Shown: piece by piece, positions 6,768 to 15,951 of the stretch | How positions within the stretch are numbered: position 1 is the stretch's first letter | Layout of the letters: every line of letters starts with the position of its first letter | NCBI GenBank assembly: GCA_036004405.1 | Contig: DASYRM010000032.1 | Coordinates: 1-53,741, forward strand | Direction: 5' to 3' | Origin: DASYRM01 sp036004405 | GTDB lineage: Bacteria; Acidobacteriota; Vicinamibacteria; Vicinamibacterales; UBA2999 | Length of the DNA: 53,741 bases | Translations under genes and position numbers: made by a program | Notes under the pieces: model-generated | Database searches by the model: none | Told to the model about the DNA's origin: nothing | What the model saw: only the letters and a program-made list of their open reading frames with translations

Positions 6768-8150
6768 CTACTTCACCGCCGCCTTCACCTTGACCGCCAT
6801 CGCGCGTGCGTCCTTCAGCACGGACTCGGCGTCGAGCGTCAGCACCTTGCGATCGCGCATGACGATCCTGCCGTTGACGATGGTGTCCAGCACGTCGTCG
6901 CCGCGAGTCACGTAGACCAGGTGCGAGATCGGATCGTAGAGCGGCGTCTGGCGGGCGGCCCGCATCGACACCACGATGAGGTCGGCGCGCTTCCGCGGCT
7001 CGAGCGAGCCGATCTGGCGTTCCATGCCGAGCGCGCGCGCGCCCCCCATCGTCGCCATGTCGAGCGCCGTCGCGGCCGGGACCACGCTCGGATCCACGGT
7101 CTGCAGCTTGGCGAGGAACGAGGCCATCCGCATGGCTTCGAACATGTCGAGGTCGTTGTTGCTGGCCGCCCCGTCGGTGCCGAGTCCGAGCGCGACACCT
7201 GCGCGCAGGTAGCCGGTCACCGGCGCCGTGCCGCTCGCCAGCTTCATGTTGCTCTCGGGGTTGTGCGACACGCCGACGCCGCGTGACTTCAGCACGGCGA
7301 TGTCGGCGTCGTTCACCCACACGCCGTGCGCGGCCAGCACGCCGGGGCCCAGCACGCCCAGGCTGTCGAGATACGTCACCGGCGACGTGCTGAAGCGTTC
7401 GCGCGCGGTCTGAATCTCGGTGCGCGTCTCGGCGAGGTGAATCAGCATCGGCACGCCGTGCTTCTTGGAGAGCTCGCGGGCCGCCTTCAAGGTGGGCCCG
7501 TCGAGCGTGTAGATCGCGTGCGGCGCCACCGCCGGCGTGATCAGCGGGTCGCCCTTGAACTGGGTGATGAACGCGTCCGCGCGCGCCAGCCCGTCGCCGG
7601 GCGTCTTGGCGTCGGCCACGGGAAACTGGATGACCGTCTGCCCGAGGACGCCGCGAAGACCGGCGGCCTTCGTCTCCTTGGCGATCTCCTCCTCGAAGTA
7701 GTACATGTCCACGAACGTCGTCGTGCCCGACTCGATCATCTCGAGCGCCGCCAGCCGGGTGCCCACGCGCACGAACTCGGGCGACACCAGCTTGGCCTCC
7801 GCCGGGAAGATGTACTTGTTCAACCACTCCTGCAGCGCCAGGTCGTCGGCCAGCCCGCGGAACAGCACCATCGGCGCGTGCGTGTGCGTATTCACCAGGC
7901 CCGGCATGATCACCTGCCCGCCGGCGTCGAGCGTCTCGACGCCGCGGAACTGTTTGCGAATGGCGTCGTCGGTGTCCACGGCGACGATGTCGGCCCCGTC
8001 CACCGCCACGGCGCCGTTCTCGATCACACGGCGGGCGCCGTCCATGGTGACGACGGTGCCGTTGTGCACGACGAGCGATACCTGCCGGGGCGTCTGGGCG
8101 GCCAGGACGGCCGTGAAGGCCAGAACGAGAGCGGTGACGCGGGCGCGCAT
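6768..8150 (-). CDS. Secreted amidohydrolase (S-adenosylhomocysteine/methylthioadenosine deaminase-like)
   Basis: A 460-residue metal-dependent hydrolase of the MtaD/SAH deaminase group. It has a signal peptide-like start (MRARVTALVLAFTAVLAAQ), the metal motif NTHTHAPMVLFRG, a second His in LIHLAET, and the late metal-binding Asp in LGTDGAASNN. Cytosolic relatives deaminate adenosine-type nucleosides. The export signal here is unusual for them, so the substrate is uncertain. The start is fixed by the signal peptide, and a TAGAAT box lies 7 nt upstream, suggesting a leaderless message. Divergent from upp. Confidence 0.85.
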   Translation of the reverse strand: MRARVTALVLAFTAVLAAQTPRQVSLVVHNGTVVTMDGARRVIENGAVAVDGADIVAVDTDDAIRKQFRGVETLDAGGQVIMPGLVNTHTHAPMVLFRGLADDLALQEWLNKYIFPAEAKLVSPEFVRVGTRLAALEMIESGTTTFVDMYYFEEEIAKETKAAGLRGVLGQTVIQFPVADAKTPGDGLARADAFITQFKGDPLITPAVAPHAIYTLDGPTLKAARELSKKHGVPMLIHLAETRTEIQTARERFSTSPVTYLDSLGVLGPGVLAAHGVWVNDADIAVLKSRGVGVSHNPESNMKLASGTAPVTGYLRAGVALGLGTDGAASNNDLDMFEAMRMASFLAKLQTVDPSVVPAATALDMATMGGARALGMERQIGSLEPRKRADLIVVSMRAARQTPLYDPISHLVYVTRGDDVLDTIVNGRIVMRDRKVLTLDAESVLKDARAMAVKVKAAVK

Positions 8151-8157
8151 GCCCCGA

Positions 8158-8173
8158 ATTCTATCGGTAGAAT
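8158..8173. promoter_or_regulatory. Symmetric divergent -10 palindrome (amidohydrolase / upp)
   Basis: Perfect 16-bp palindrome ATTCTA-TCGG-TAGAAT. Each arm is a TAGAAT -10 box for one strand. The minus box ends 7 nt before the ATG at 8150. The plus box ends 7 nt before a GTG at 8181, in frame with upp. Neither gene has a Shine-Dalgarno sequence, so both may be leaderless. Confidence 0.55.
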
Positions 8174-8804
8174 GGCGGGCGTGCCATTTCACCTCGTCGA
8201 CCACCCGCTGGCGCAGGACGCGCTCGCCGAGCTCCGCGATGCGCGCACGCCGCCGCCGGCCTTTCGTGCCGCGGCGCACCGTATCAGCCTGATCGTCGCG
8301 GCGGAGGCGCTGCGAGATCTCCCCACGGAGACTGACACCGTGGCCACGCCGATCGGCCCGGCGGATGCACGCATCGTCCGGAGCGACATCGTCATCGTGC
8401 CGGTGCTCCGAGCCGGCCTCGGCATGGTCGACTCGATCCTGGAGCTCGTGCCCCGGGCCCGGGTGGGCCACATCGGCCTGCAGCGGGACGAGGAGACGGC
8501 GCACGCGTCGCGCTACTATTCGCGGCTGCCGCCGGGCATGGCCGCGAGCGTGGTGCTGCTCGCCGATCCGATGCTGGCCACCGGTGGCAGTGCGGTGGCC
8601 GCGGTGGACATCATCAAGAGCGCCGGTGTCCGGTCCATCCGCATGATGAGCGTGGTGGCGGCACCAGAGGGCGTGGCCGCCATGACGGCGGCGCACCCCG
8701 ACGTGCACATCTACTCGCCGGCGCTCGACGCCTCGCTGAATTCGCGGAAGTTCATCGTGCCGGGCCTCGGCGACTTCGGCGATCGCCTGTACGGCACGAT
8801 CTGA
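8172..8804 (+). CDS. upp: Uracil phosphoribosyltransferase
   Basis: A 210-residue enzyme of pyrimidine salvage (uracil plus PRPP to UMP). The family-typical VPVLRAGLGMVD, the PRPP loop VVLLADPMLATGGSA and the C-terminal uracil-binding PGLGDFGDRLYGT are intact. The first ATG (8172) overlaps the plus-strand -10 box, so the functional start may be the in-frame GTG at 8181, giving MPFHLVDHP, which also fits the family N-terminus. With hpt, it gives this locus both salvage transferases. Confidence 0.93.
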   Translation: MAGVPFHLVDHPLAQDALAELRDARTPPPAFRAAAHRISLIVAAEALRDLPTETDTVATPIGPADARIVRSDIVIVPVLRAGLGMVDSILELVPRARVGHIGLQRDEETAHASRYYSRLPPGMAASVVLLADPMLATGGSAVAAVDIIKSAGVRSIRMMSVVAAPEGVAAMTAAHPDVHIYSPALDASLNSRKFIVPGLGDFGDRLYGTI

Positions 8805-8815
8805 GACTGGCGTGG

Positions 8816-8860
8816 GGGCCGCCTTCAGGCGGCCCGTTCGTAGAGGCGGACCTTCCGCCT
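8816..8860. repeat. GC-rich hairpin pair after upp (dispersed family)
   Basis: GGGCCGCCT-TC-AGGCGGCCC at 8816-8835, then AGGCGG-ACCTT-CCGCCT at 8844-8860. Same layout as 6722-6767. It probably serves as the upp terminator and separates upp from tRNA-Val. Confidence 0.6.
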
Positions 8861-8871
8861 GAAGCCCGTGT

Positions 8872-8877
8872 TAAAGT
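8872..8877 (+). promoter_or_regulatory. -10 box of tRNA-Val
   Basis: TAAAGT ends 12 nt before the first base of tRNA-Val, giving a leader of about 5 nt. No clear -35 box. Confidence 0.35.
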
Positions 8878-8889
8878 AGGGGTTCGGTC

Positions 8890-8964
8890 GGGCGCGTGGC
8901 TCAGCGGTAGAGCATTCGCTTCACACGCGAGGGGTCGGTGGTTCGATTCCACCCGCGCCCACCA
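8890..8964 (+). tRNA. tRNA-Val (anticodon CAC)
   Basis: A 75-nt cloverleaf with acceptor GGGCGCG/CGCGCCC, D-stem GCTC/GAGC, anticodon stem TTCGC/GCGAG around TTCACAC (anticodon CAC), T-arm GGTGG-TTCGATT-CCACC, discriminator A and an encoded CCA at 8962-8964. It reads GTG codons. A strong hairpin begins within its CCA. Confidence 0.96.
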
Positions 8965-9103
8965 ACCTTCGCTCTTGATCCAGGCGAAGGTTGCCCACCA
9001 TAGCGCAAAGCGCGAAGGTGGGCCCCCGTCTCTAGTGAGCTACGGTTGGCGAGCCCTTGACCGCCATAGCCGCGAAGCGGCGACGGACTATCAACCACAG
9101 TCG
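8963..9103. repeat. REP-like palindrome cluster behind tRNA-Val
   Basis: Three palindromes: CAACCTTCGC ... GCGAAGGTTG (8963-8993, likely tRNA-Val terminator), CCCACC ... GGTGGG (8994-9022) and CGCCATAGCCGCGAAGCGGCG (9062-9082). The second and third share a CCATAGC...GCGAAG...GG core with each other and with the reverse complement of 2747-2778. No gene is seen in 9023-9103. Confidence 0.6.
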
Positions 9104-9568
9104 TTACGCGGTCGCGTGTCGTGCCACGGGCACCGGCAGCTGGTGCTCGCTGATCGACTGCAGCGTGTCGACCACCTTGCCGCCCAGCGCGGTCTCGGGC
9201 GCGACGGCCAGCAGCAGATCGTTCATCGACACAATCCCGACGAGCGTCCCGTCCTTGTCGACCACGGGCAGCCGCCGCACGCGGTGCGACTTCATCTTGC
9301 CCATCGCTTGATGAACGTCGTCGCGCGGCGTGCAGGTGATCGGCGCCGGTCGTGCCACCGAGCCGACGGTCAACTCCGACGGCTTGGCATCGCGCGTTGC
9401 GAGCGCGATGAACAGATCACGGTCGGTCACGACGCCGACGAGGCCGCTGTCGCGCACAACTGGCAGCACGCCGCAATCGCCCTCCCACATGAGATGGGCA
9501 GCCTCCGCCACCGTCGTGTCCGGCGCGCAGGTAATCGGTCCCGGGGTCATTACTTCGGCTATCTGCAT
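9104..9568 (-). CDS. CBS-domain pair protein
   Basis: A 154-residue soluble protein made of two CBS motifs: residues about 6-60 (MTPGPITCAPDTTVAEAAHL ... VGVVTDRDL) and 75-130 (TCTPRDDVHQAM ... VGIVSMNDL). CBS pairs bind adenine nucleotides and usually act as energy or ligand sensors. No effector domain is attached, so the target is unknown. GGAGG lies nine bases before the ATG. Downstream lies the REP cluster and tRNA-Val. Confidence 0.85.
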   Translation of the reverse strand: MQIAEVMTPGPITCAPDTTVAEAAHLMWEGDCGVLPVVRDSGLVGVVTDRDLFIALATRDAKPSELTVGSVARPAPITCTPRDDVHQAMGKMKSHRVRRLPVVDKDGTLVGIVSMNDLLLAVAPETALGGKVVDTLQSISEHQLPVPVARHATA

Positions 9569-9598
9569 GACGAATGTCCTCCGCCACGCGCGACAGTA

Positions 9599-9625
9599 CG
9601 CAAGCGCCGTGCCCCGGCGCCTGCG
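9599..9625. terminator. Hairpin downstream of the PEGA-domain gene
   Basis: CGCaaGCGCCG and CGGCGCctGCG form an imperfect stem around a 5-nt loop, 16 bp after the PEGA gene's stop. No T-run, so termination is a guess. Confidence 0.4.
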
Positions 9626-9640
9626 TCCTGCCGACGAGGG

Positions 9641-10552
9641 TCAGCGCCCTCGGGTCAGACTGATGTTGACGGGCGTGGGCCCGTCCTCGCGGACGTCAAT
9701 CTCGGACGAGAAGCGCTGGAAGCCCTGCAGCTCGACCTCGACGCGATGCCGTCCCGCCGGCAGCTGAATCTCGAACTCGCCTTCGCCCGAGGTCATCCAC
9801 CGCTGGCCGTCCACCGACACTTCAGCCTCGCGCGGCTGCACGTGCAGAACGAGCGTGCCGAACCCCTCGCCGTCGTCGCGCTGGACGCGGCCACCACCTC
9901 GCCGCACGATCGGCGGCGGCACCCCGGCTCCCCGCGGCGCGCGGCCTCGAGGCTCGTTGTAGGTGCCTTCCGGCGGTGTCGGCACCGGCGGGGCTACTTC
10001 CGGCGGCTCGCTCTTCTCGCCCCCGGCCAGCGGCACCAGCGTCTCGTGCATCTTCATGGTCGAACCGGGCTGCAGGTACAGGTTCCGGCGCACGGTCCGG
10101 AAACCTTCCATGAAGAGCTCGATCTTGTGGCCGCCTGGCGTCAGCGGCAGCCGCTGGAACGCACCGTCGAAGTCGTCCACCACGCCGGCGTAGAACCCGT
10201 CCACGTACACGGCGGCGTCGCGCGGCATCGCCTGGATGCGAACGTCGGCGCGATAGTCGAACACGGGGTAGTAGCCCCATCCGTACGCCGAGCGCGGCCA
10301 CCACGGATACGGGCCGTAGAACGGATCGTAGAAGTAGCCGCCCACGAACACGTACGAGCCACGGGTCCCGTAGTAGGGCCGTCCGGTGACGACGCCGCCG
10401 CCTCCGGGCCGGGGTGCTGGACGCACGCCCTCTCGCGGCTGGGCTCGGCGCTCCCCTCCTCCGCCGCCTCCCCGTTGAGGCTCGGCGCTCGCAAATGACG
10501 CGCTGAGCAGCATGCCTATGGCCAACGCGGCCAGTCCCTGGGTTCGTCGCAT
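9641..10552 (-). CDS. Secreted PEGA-domain protein
   Basis: A 303-residue exported protein. A signal peptide (ending near ASA, residue about 23) is followed by a Gly/Arg-rich stretch, then an aromatic Gly/Tyr/Trp/Pro-rich segment (about 60-90), and two PEGA-type beta modules. The first is about 95-165 (VYVDGFYAGVVDDFDG ... PGGHKIELFMEGFR) and the second about 230-303 (VSVDGQRWMTSGEGEFEI ... AGRHRVEVELQGFQ). PEGA modules are thought to bind surface carbohydrate or protein; no catalytic residues are seen. GGGAG precedes the ATG. Divergent from the stress gene, with a 311-bp spacer. Confidence 0.8.
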   Translation of the reverse strand: MRRTQGLAALAIGMLLSASFASAEPQRGGGGGGERRAQPREGVRPAPRPGGGGVVTGRPYYGTRGSYVFVGGYFYDPFYGPYPWWPRSAYGWGYYPVFDYRADVRIQAMPRDAAVYVDGFYAGVVDDFDGAFQRLPLTPGGHKIELFMEGFRTVRRNLYLQPGSTMKMHETLVPLAGGEKSEPPEVAPPVPTPPEGTYNEPRGRAPRGAGVPPPIVRRGGGRVQRDDGEGFGTLVLHVQPREAEVSVDGQRWMTSGEGEFEIQLPAGRHRVEVELQGFQRFSSEIDVREDGPTPVNISLTRGR

Positions 10553-10863
10553 GTGACCTGCTCCCTAGTGATCGCCGGTGCGTCTGCTGGCGGAAACGCG
10601 GGCGATCGCTCCACTGGCGAGCAAACGTAATGCCGGTCGACGTCGACGATCTATGGCCGTTTTCGCGGTGTTCCCTCCGCGTCGTCGCCAGAAGGGCGCA
10701 CCAGCTGACCGGTTGCCAGGACAGGCCGGCGGCTGCTCAAGTTCCCCCACCTCTGCGGGATTTTCCGCGCGCTGTCGCCCACCAACCCCAGAAGAACCAG
10801 ACCTTTGCCCCGCTGAGCCGTGGCACGGCGCGTGCTCAATCGGTGATCGACAAGGAGCCGACC
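10553..10863. other. Long divergent spacer, PEGA gene / stress gene
   Basis: No gene seen. It contains GTCGACGTCGAC (10636-10647, self-complementary) near the PEGA side, and the inverted repeat plus sigma-54-type promoter described separately on the stress-gene side. Confidence 0.6.
10755..10835 (+). promoter_or_regulatory. Sigma-54 promoter with upstream inverted-repeat site for the stress gene
   Basis: TGGCAC at 10821-10826 and GTGCT at 10832-10836 give the required GG-N10-GC (10822-23, 10834-35), close to consensus TGGCAC-N5-TTGCW. GCGGGATTTTCCGC at 10755-10768 is centred 60.5 bp before the -24 GG, about -85 from the expected start site, which is a normal enhancer distance. A near-identical site at the same spacing lies at 15871-15951. 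AAGGAG at 10852-10857 is the ribosome site. Confidence 0.7.
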
Positions 10864-11360
10864 ATGCGCATCCGACGCATCCTCGTTCCCACCGACTTCA
10901 GCCCGGCGTCCGACGCCGCGCTCGCTCAGGCGCGCGAGCTCGCGGGTACGCTCGGCGCCTCCATCCGGCTGGTGCACGTCTTCGACGACCAAGCGGTCAC
11001 CGGCGCGCTGGTGGCCGACGGCCAGATGTTCCTGCCGTCGGAGATGCGCGGGCTGGTCATGTCGGGCGTCGAGGCGCGGCTGCGCGAGAAGCTGACGGCC
11101 AACGTCGATGCCAGCCTGGGTCACGACACCGCGCTCCTCACCGGGCCGGTCGCCGGCACCATCGTCGAGTATGCGCAGAGCCACGCCGCCGATCTGATCG
11201 TGATGGGCACCCACGGGCGGAGCGGCGTCGCCCATCTGCTGCTGGGCAGCGTGGCCGAACGGGTCGTGCGCACGGCACCGTGTCCGGTGCTGACCGTCCG
11301 CCAGCACCCGTTGGCCGCAGCGGTCGCCGAAACCAGCATGATGGCCGTGCCGCTTCCGGT

Positions 11361-11370
<10 letters not shown>
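10864..11370 (+). CDS. Universal stress protein (UspA family)
   Basis: A 168-residue single-domain Usp. It starts MRIRRILVPTDFSPASD, as usual, and carries the ATP-binding G-x2-G-x9-G-S motif in GTHGRSGVAHLLLGS followed by CPVLTVR. The last 20 residues extend beyond the domain. The start has AAGGAG seven bases upstream. A sigma-54-type promoter lies upstream, and the gene's end overlaps by 10 bp the end of a convergent NtrC-type regulator, so control by that regulator is plausible. The specific stress is unknown. Confidence 0.9.
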
Positions 11371-12716
<1,346 letters not shown>

Positions 12717-12724
12717 GACCGGAA

Positions 12725-12732
12725 AGTATAGC
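12725..12732. promoter_or_regulatory. Overlapping divergent -10 boxes (regulator 1 / histidine kinase)
   Basis: AGTATAGC contains TATACT on the minus strand (8 nt before the ATG at 12716) and TATAGC on the plus strand (9 nt before the ATG at 12742). The shared TATA core makes this a candidate bidirectional promoter with leaderless or nearly leaderless messages; no Shine-Dalgarno is present for either gene. Confidence 0.5.
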
Positions 12733-12741
12733 GGCGCTGTT

Positions 12742-14169
12742 ATGTCCAAGCGGGGAGGGTTGTCGGCCCACGCCGGCACGCACCTGGCCGGCCTCGCGCT
12801 GGCGCTGCTGGCGTTCGCGGCGCAGCGGCAGACGCCATCGAGCCCGGCGGTCGGCGGCCTCTATGCGCTGCCCATCCTCCTTGGCCCGTGGACAGCCTGG
12901 CGGCACTACGCGCCGATCGCCACCGTGGTGAGCATCCTGCTCGCCGCCAGCGGCAGCCTCGACTTCGGTTCCCCGACAGTGGTCACACTCGGAAGCGAAA
13001 CGCTGCCGATGGTCGTGGCCCTGGCGCTCATTGGCGTCGTCATCACCCGGTTCGCGGCCCGGCAACGCGCGCGCGACGACGCCACCGTACAGCTGCGCGA
13101 CGTGAAACGGGCGCTCGACCAGGCCGCCATCGTCGCCACCACCGATGTGCGCGGCCGCATCACCTACGTCAACGACAAGTTCTGTGAAATCTCCGGCTAT
13201 TCCCGCGACGAGCTGCTCGGACAGGACCACCGCATCATCAACTCGGGCCACCACGCCAAGGAATTCATCCGCGACCTGTGGGTGACGATCGCCAACGGCG
13301 AGGTGTGGCACGGCGAGCTGCAGAATCGCGCCAAGGACGGGCACCCGTACTGGGTGGACACGACCATCGTCCCGTTCCTCGACGAGCGCGGCAAACCGTT
13401 CCAGTACATCGCGATCCGCGCCGACATCACCGCCCGCAAACAGGCCGAAGCGCGGCTGCGGCAGCAGGCGGCGCTCGCGCGCGTGGGTCAGATGGCGGCC
13501 ATCGTGGCGCACGAAGTGCGCAACCCGCTGGCCGGAATCAAGGGCGCCATGCAGGTGCTGATCGGGCGGCGCGCCAAAGACGACCAGGAGGTACGAGTGC
13601 TGCGCGACATCGTTGCGCGCGTGGACTCGCTGAACGATCTCATCAGCGACCTGATGGTGTTTGCCCGCCCACGGCCGGCCCACCTGGCTGAAGTCGAGCT
13701 GCTGCGCCTTGCCGGTGAAGCGGTCACGATGGCACGCCGGGATCCGTCGGGGCACCACCTGGACATCCGGGTGGAGGGGGACGCCACGACTGTGACGGCC
13801 GACGCCGACCTCGTCCGTGGCACGCTCCTGAACCTGCTGCTCAATGCCGGGCAGGCGCTCGGCGGCCGCGGGGCGGTGAGCGTGCGTGTCACGGGAGCGG
13901 ACGGCCAGGCGTCGATTGCCGTGCGGGACGACGGCCCCGGCGTCCCCGCGGCGCTTCGTGAACAGGTGTTCGAGCCGTTCTTCACCACCAAGGCGCGTGG
14001 CGGCGGGCTCGGCCTGGCGATCGCCAAGCGGACCGCCGAGATTCACGGCGGCGCCGTGACGTTGGACTGCCCGGCGGGCGGAGGAACGATTGTGACGCTG
14101 ACGCTGCCCGGCAGCGCCAATCCAGATCAGGCGCGCGGGAGCGATCGACCGGTGGCGGCCCGCACATAG
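12742..14169 (+). CDS. PAS-domain sensor histidine kinase
   Basis: A 475-residue membrane kinase. Hydrophobic segments lie at about 11-27, 36-72 and 85-103. A PAS domain follows at about 122-232 (ITYVNDKFCEISGYSRDELLG), then HisKA with phospho-acceptor H257 in VAHEVRNPL. The ATPase domain has the N box (NLLLNAGQAL), G1 (DDGPGVP), F box (FEPFFTTK) and G2 (GGGLGLAIAK). The ATG at 12742 is preferred; one at 12715 would add nine residues. Placed head to head with an NtrC-type regulator, it is the probable sensor for regulator 1 and possibly also 2. The signal is unknown; PAS cofactor residues are not evident. Confidence 0.9.
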   Translation: MSKRGGLSAHAGTHLAGLALALLAFAAQRQTPSSPAVGGLYALPILLGPWTAWRHYAPIATVVSILLAASGSLDFGSPTVVTLGSETLPMVVALALIGVVITRFAARQRARDDATVQLRDVKRALDQAAIVATTDVRGRITYVNDKFCEISGYSRDELLGQDHRIINSGHHAKEFIRDLWVTIANGEVWHGELQNRAKDGHPYWVDTTIVPFLDERGKPFQYIAIRADITARKQAEARLRQQAALARVGQMAAIVAHEVRNPLAGIKGAMQVLIGRRAKDDQEVRVLRDIVARVDSLNDLISDLMVFARPRPAHLAEVELLRLAGEAVTMARRDPSGHHLDIRVEGDATTVTADADLVRGTLLNLLLNAGQALGGRGAVSVRVTGADGQASIAVRDDGPGVPAALREQVFEPFFTTKARGGGLGLAIAKRTAEIHGGAVTLDCPAGGGTIVTLTLPGSANPDQARGSDRPVAART

Positions 14170-14360
14170 TGAGGGCCGCTAAGACGCAGGAACTGCTCGG
14201 CAACGAGTCGATTCAGCACGTCGAGGCTGGTGGCAGCATCGACGTTCCACAGCCGGCATGCCTGGGCCAGCGTGAGCCGCAGACCGGGCATCTCCATGTA
14301 TTCGCCATGAACGCGGTGTAGAAGCCGGGGGTCACCGGCGGCGTGAAGCGGCTGAGCCAT
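14127..14360 (-). CDS. Small conserved winged-helix-like protein
   Basis: 77 residues with the recurring pattern EMPGLRLTLAQACRLW ... LDVLNRLVAEQFLR ... YVRA. It resembles a family of short proteins whose central 50 residues look like a helix-turn-helix (helix LTLAQACRLWNV, recognition helix TSLDVLNRLVAEQFL). No function is established. The last 43 bp overlap the 3' end of the histidine kinase on the other strand. Translation could also begin at an inner ATG just before EMPG. Confidence 0.6.
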   Translation of the reverse strand: MAQPLHAAGDPRLLHRVHGEYMEMPGLRLTLAQACRLWNVDAATSLDVLNRLVAEQFLRLSGPHYVRAATGRSLPRA

Positions 14361-14426
14361 GGCTCGAGGTCCTTTCTCTCCTGTGTTCGTGGCTGCCTGG
14401 CGAGCAGCGGGATCGGCGTATGTGCA

Positions 14427-14446
14427 CGGAGCGTGCCCACGCTCCG
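14427..14446. terminator. Hairpin behind regulator 2
   Basis: CGGAGCGTG-CC-CACGCTCCG (9-bp arms), 3 bp after the regulator 2 stop on the minus strand. No T-run. The gap 14361-14448 holds nothing else. Confidence 0.45.
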
Positions 14447-14448
14447 CT

Positions 14449-15834
14449 TCAGCCCCTCAGCCCGGCCGCGGTGCGCTGCTGGGCCGCAGGCGGCAGCCCG
14501 AACTTCTCGATCCGGTACCGCACCTGATCGCGGTTGATGCCAAGCAGGCGGCCGGCGTGCGTCTGATTCCAATCCGTGCGATCCAACGCCTGCAGAAGGA
14601 GATCGCGCTCCACTTCTTCGAGGTTCAGACCGTCGGGCGGCAGCTTGAACGTCGTCGCGCGGGCGCCGCGCGGCAGCGCGGAGAAGTCGTCGGGCGTGAG
14701 CCAGTCGTGCTCGACGAGCAGCATCGCGCGTTCGATGACGTTGCGCAGTTCACGAACGTTGCCCGGCCACCCGTACTGTTCCAATACGGCAATCGCATCG
14801 GGCGTCAACCCGCGGACACGTTTGCGGAATTCCTGGTTGTACCTTTCGACGTACCACTTCGCGAGCTGCGCCACGTCGCCGCGCCGCGCGCGCAGCGACG
14901 GCAGCACCACCGGCATCACCTGAAGACGGTAGAAAAGATCTTCACGGAATTTCCCCGCGCGCACTTCCTCTTCGAGGTCGCGGTTCGTCGCCGCGATGAC
15001 GCGAACGTCCACGCGGATGTCGGTGAGCCCGCCGACCCGCTTGAACGTCTTCTCCTCGAGGAACCGCAGCAGCTTGGACTGCAGCCCCGGCGTCATCTCG
15101 CCGATCTCGTCCAGGAAGATCGTGCCGCCGTCTGCGGTCTCGAACAGGCCGCGCTTCTGCTGGCGTGCATCGGTGAACGCCCCTCGCTCGTGCCCGAACA
15201 GCTCGCTCTCCAGCAATTGCTCCGGTAGCGCAGAGCACGTGATGTTCACAAACGGCTTCGCCGCGCGATCGCTGTTGTAGTGGATCGCCTTGGCGGCCAG
15301 GTCCTTGCCGGTTCCGGTCTCACCGGTGAGCGGCACGGTCGAGGCCGGGCTGCCGGCGATGCGTCCGAGCAGCGTCTTGACCGCGATCATCGCCGCCGAC
15401 TGCCCGATGATGGTCTCGAAGCTGTGGGCCTTGGCTTGCGTGCTCCGGAGCGCACGCACCTCGCTGCGCAAGCGGCTCGTCTCGAGCGCCTTCTCGACGC
15501 AGAGCACCACCTCGTCGAGGTCGAACGGCTTGTTCAAGTAGTCGTAGGCGCCGTGACGCATCGCGTCCACGGCGTTCTCGACCGTCGAGAACGCGGTCAT
15601 CAGAATGACCGGCGTGTCGGGCGCGCTCTCCTTGATGCTGCGCAGCACCGTGAGGCCGTCGCCGTCCGGCAGCCGGAAGTCGAGCAGCACCAGATCCGCG
15701 CCGACGGCCTGTTCCACGCCGGCGGCCGCTGTGCCCGCCTCGGTGACGGTATAGCCTTCGCGCGTGAACCGCTCGCGCAGGGACCACCGCACCAGTTCCT
15801 CGTCGTCAACGATGAGCAGCGTTGCCTTGGCCAT
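14449..15834 (-). CDS. NtrC-family sigma-54-dependent response regulator (copy 2)
   Basis: A 461-residue paralogue of regulator 1 with the same receiver (D52 in LLDFRLPDGDG), AAA+ domain (LTGETGTGKD, the GAFTDA loop, FLDEIGEM) and Fis-type HTH (WNQTHAGRLLGINRDQVRYR). The recognition helices of the two copies are almost the same, so they may read the same DNA site. A Pro/Ala/Gln-rich tail follows the HTH. The start at 15834 is set by the receiver N-terminus. Two inverted repeats related to the stress-gene site lie 16-50 bp upstream, so autoregulation or control of the divergent locus is likely. No kinase is adjacent other than the one at 12742. Confidence 0.93.
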   Translation of the reverse strand: MAKATLLIVDDEELVRWSLRERFTREGYTVTEAGTAAAGVEQAVGADLVLLDFRLPDGDGLTVLRSIKESAPDTPVILMTAFSTVENAVDAMRHGAYDYLNKPFDLDEVVLCVEKALETSRLRSEVRALRSTQAKAHSFETIIGQSAAMIAVKTLLGRIAGSPASTVPLTGETGTGKDLAAKAIHYNSDRAAKPFVNITCSALPEQLLESELFGHERGAFTDARQQKRGLFETADGGTIFLDEIGEMTPGLQSKLLRFLEEKTFKRVGGLTDIRVDVRVIAATNRDLEEEVRAGKFREDLFYRLQVMPVVLPSLRARRGDVAQLAKWYVERYNQEFRKRVRGLTPDAIAVLEQYGWPGNVRELRNVIERAMLLVEHDWLTPDDFSALPRGARATTFKLPPDGLNLEEVERDLLLQALDRTDWNQTHAGRLLGINRDQVRYRIEKFGLPPAAQQRTAAGLRG

Positions 15835-15849
15835 GTCGCGTCCAGTCCT

Positions 15850-15951
15850 TGGGAAAAATCCCCAGCGATTGCGGACAATCCCGCGTCGCGAACCGTCTAA
15901 ACGGCCCGCACTGAGTGAGTTAGCAACTTCCGGACCCGGTACGGGTTTGGC
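15850..15951 (+). promoter_or_regulatory. Tandem inverted repeats and sigma-54-like promoter before the SRPBCC locus
   Basis: Site A is TGGGAAAAATCCCCA (15850-15864) and site B is GCGGACAATCCCGC (15871-15884), centres 21 bp apart (two turns). The reverse complement of B, GCGGGATTGTCCGC, differs at one base from the stress-gene site. CGGTACGGGTTTGGC holds GG-N10-GC (15938-39, 15950-51), and B is 60.5 bp from the GG, exactly as upstream of the stress gene. The promoter core is weaker than the 10821 one. Confidence 0.55.

Noticed and set aside
4156..6915. Very long open frame (over 900 codons) on the plus strand
   Set aside because: It is antisense to tRNA-Gly, deoC and rpiB and encodes low-complexity Arg/His/Gly sequence; a by-product of high GC.
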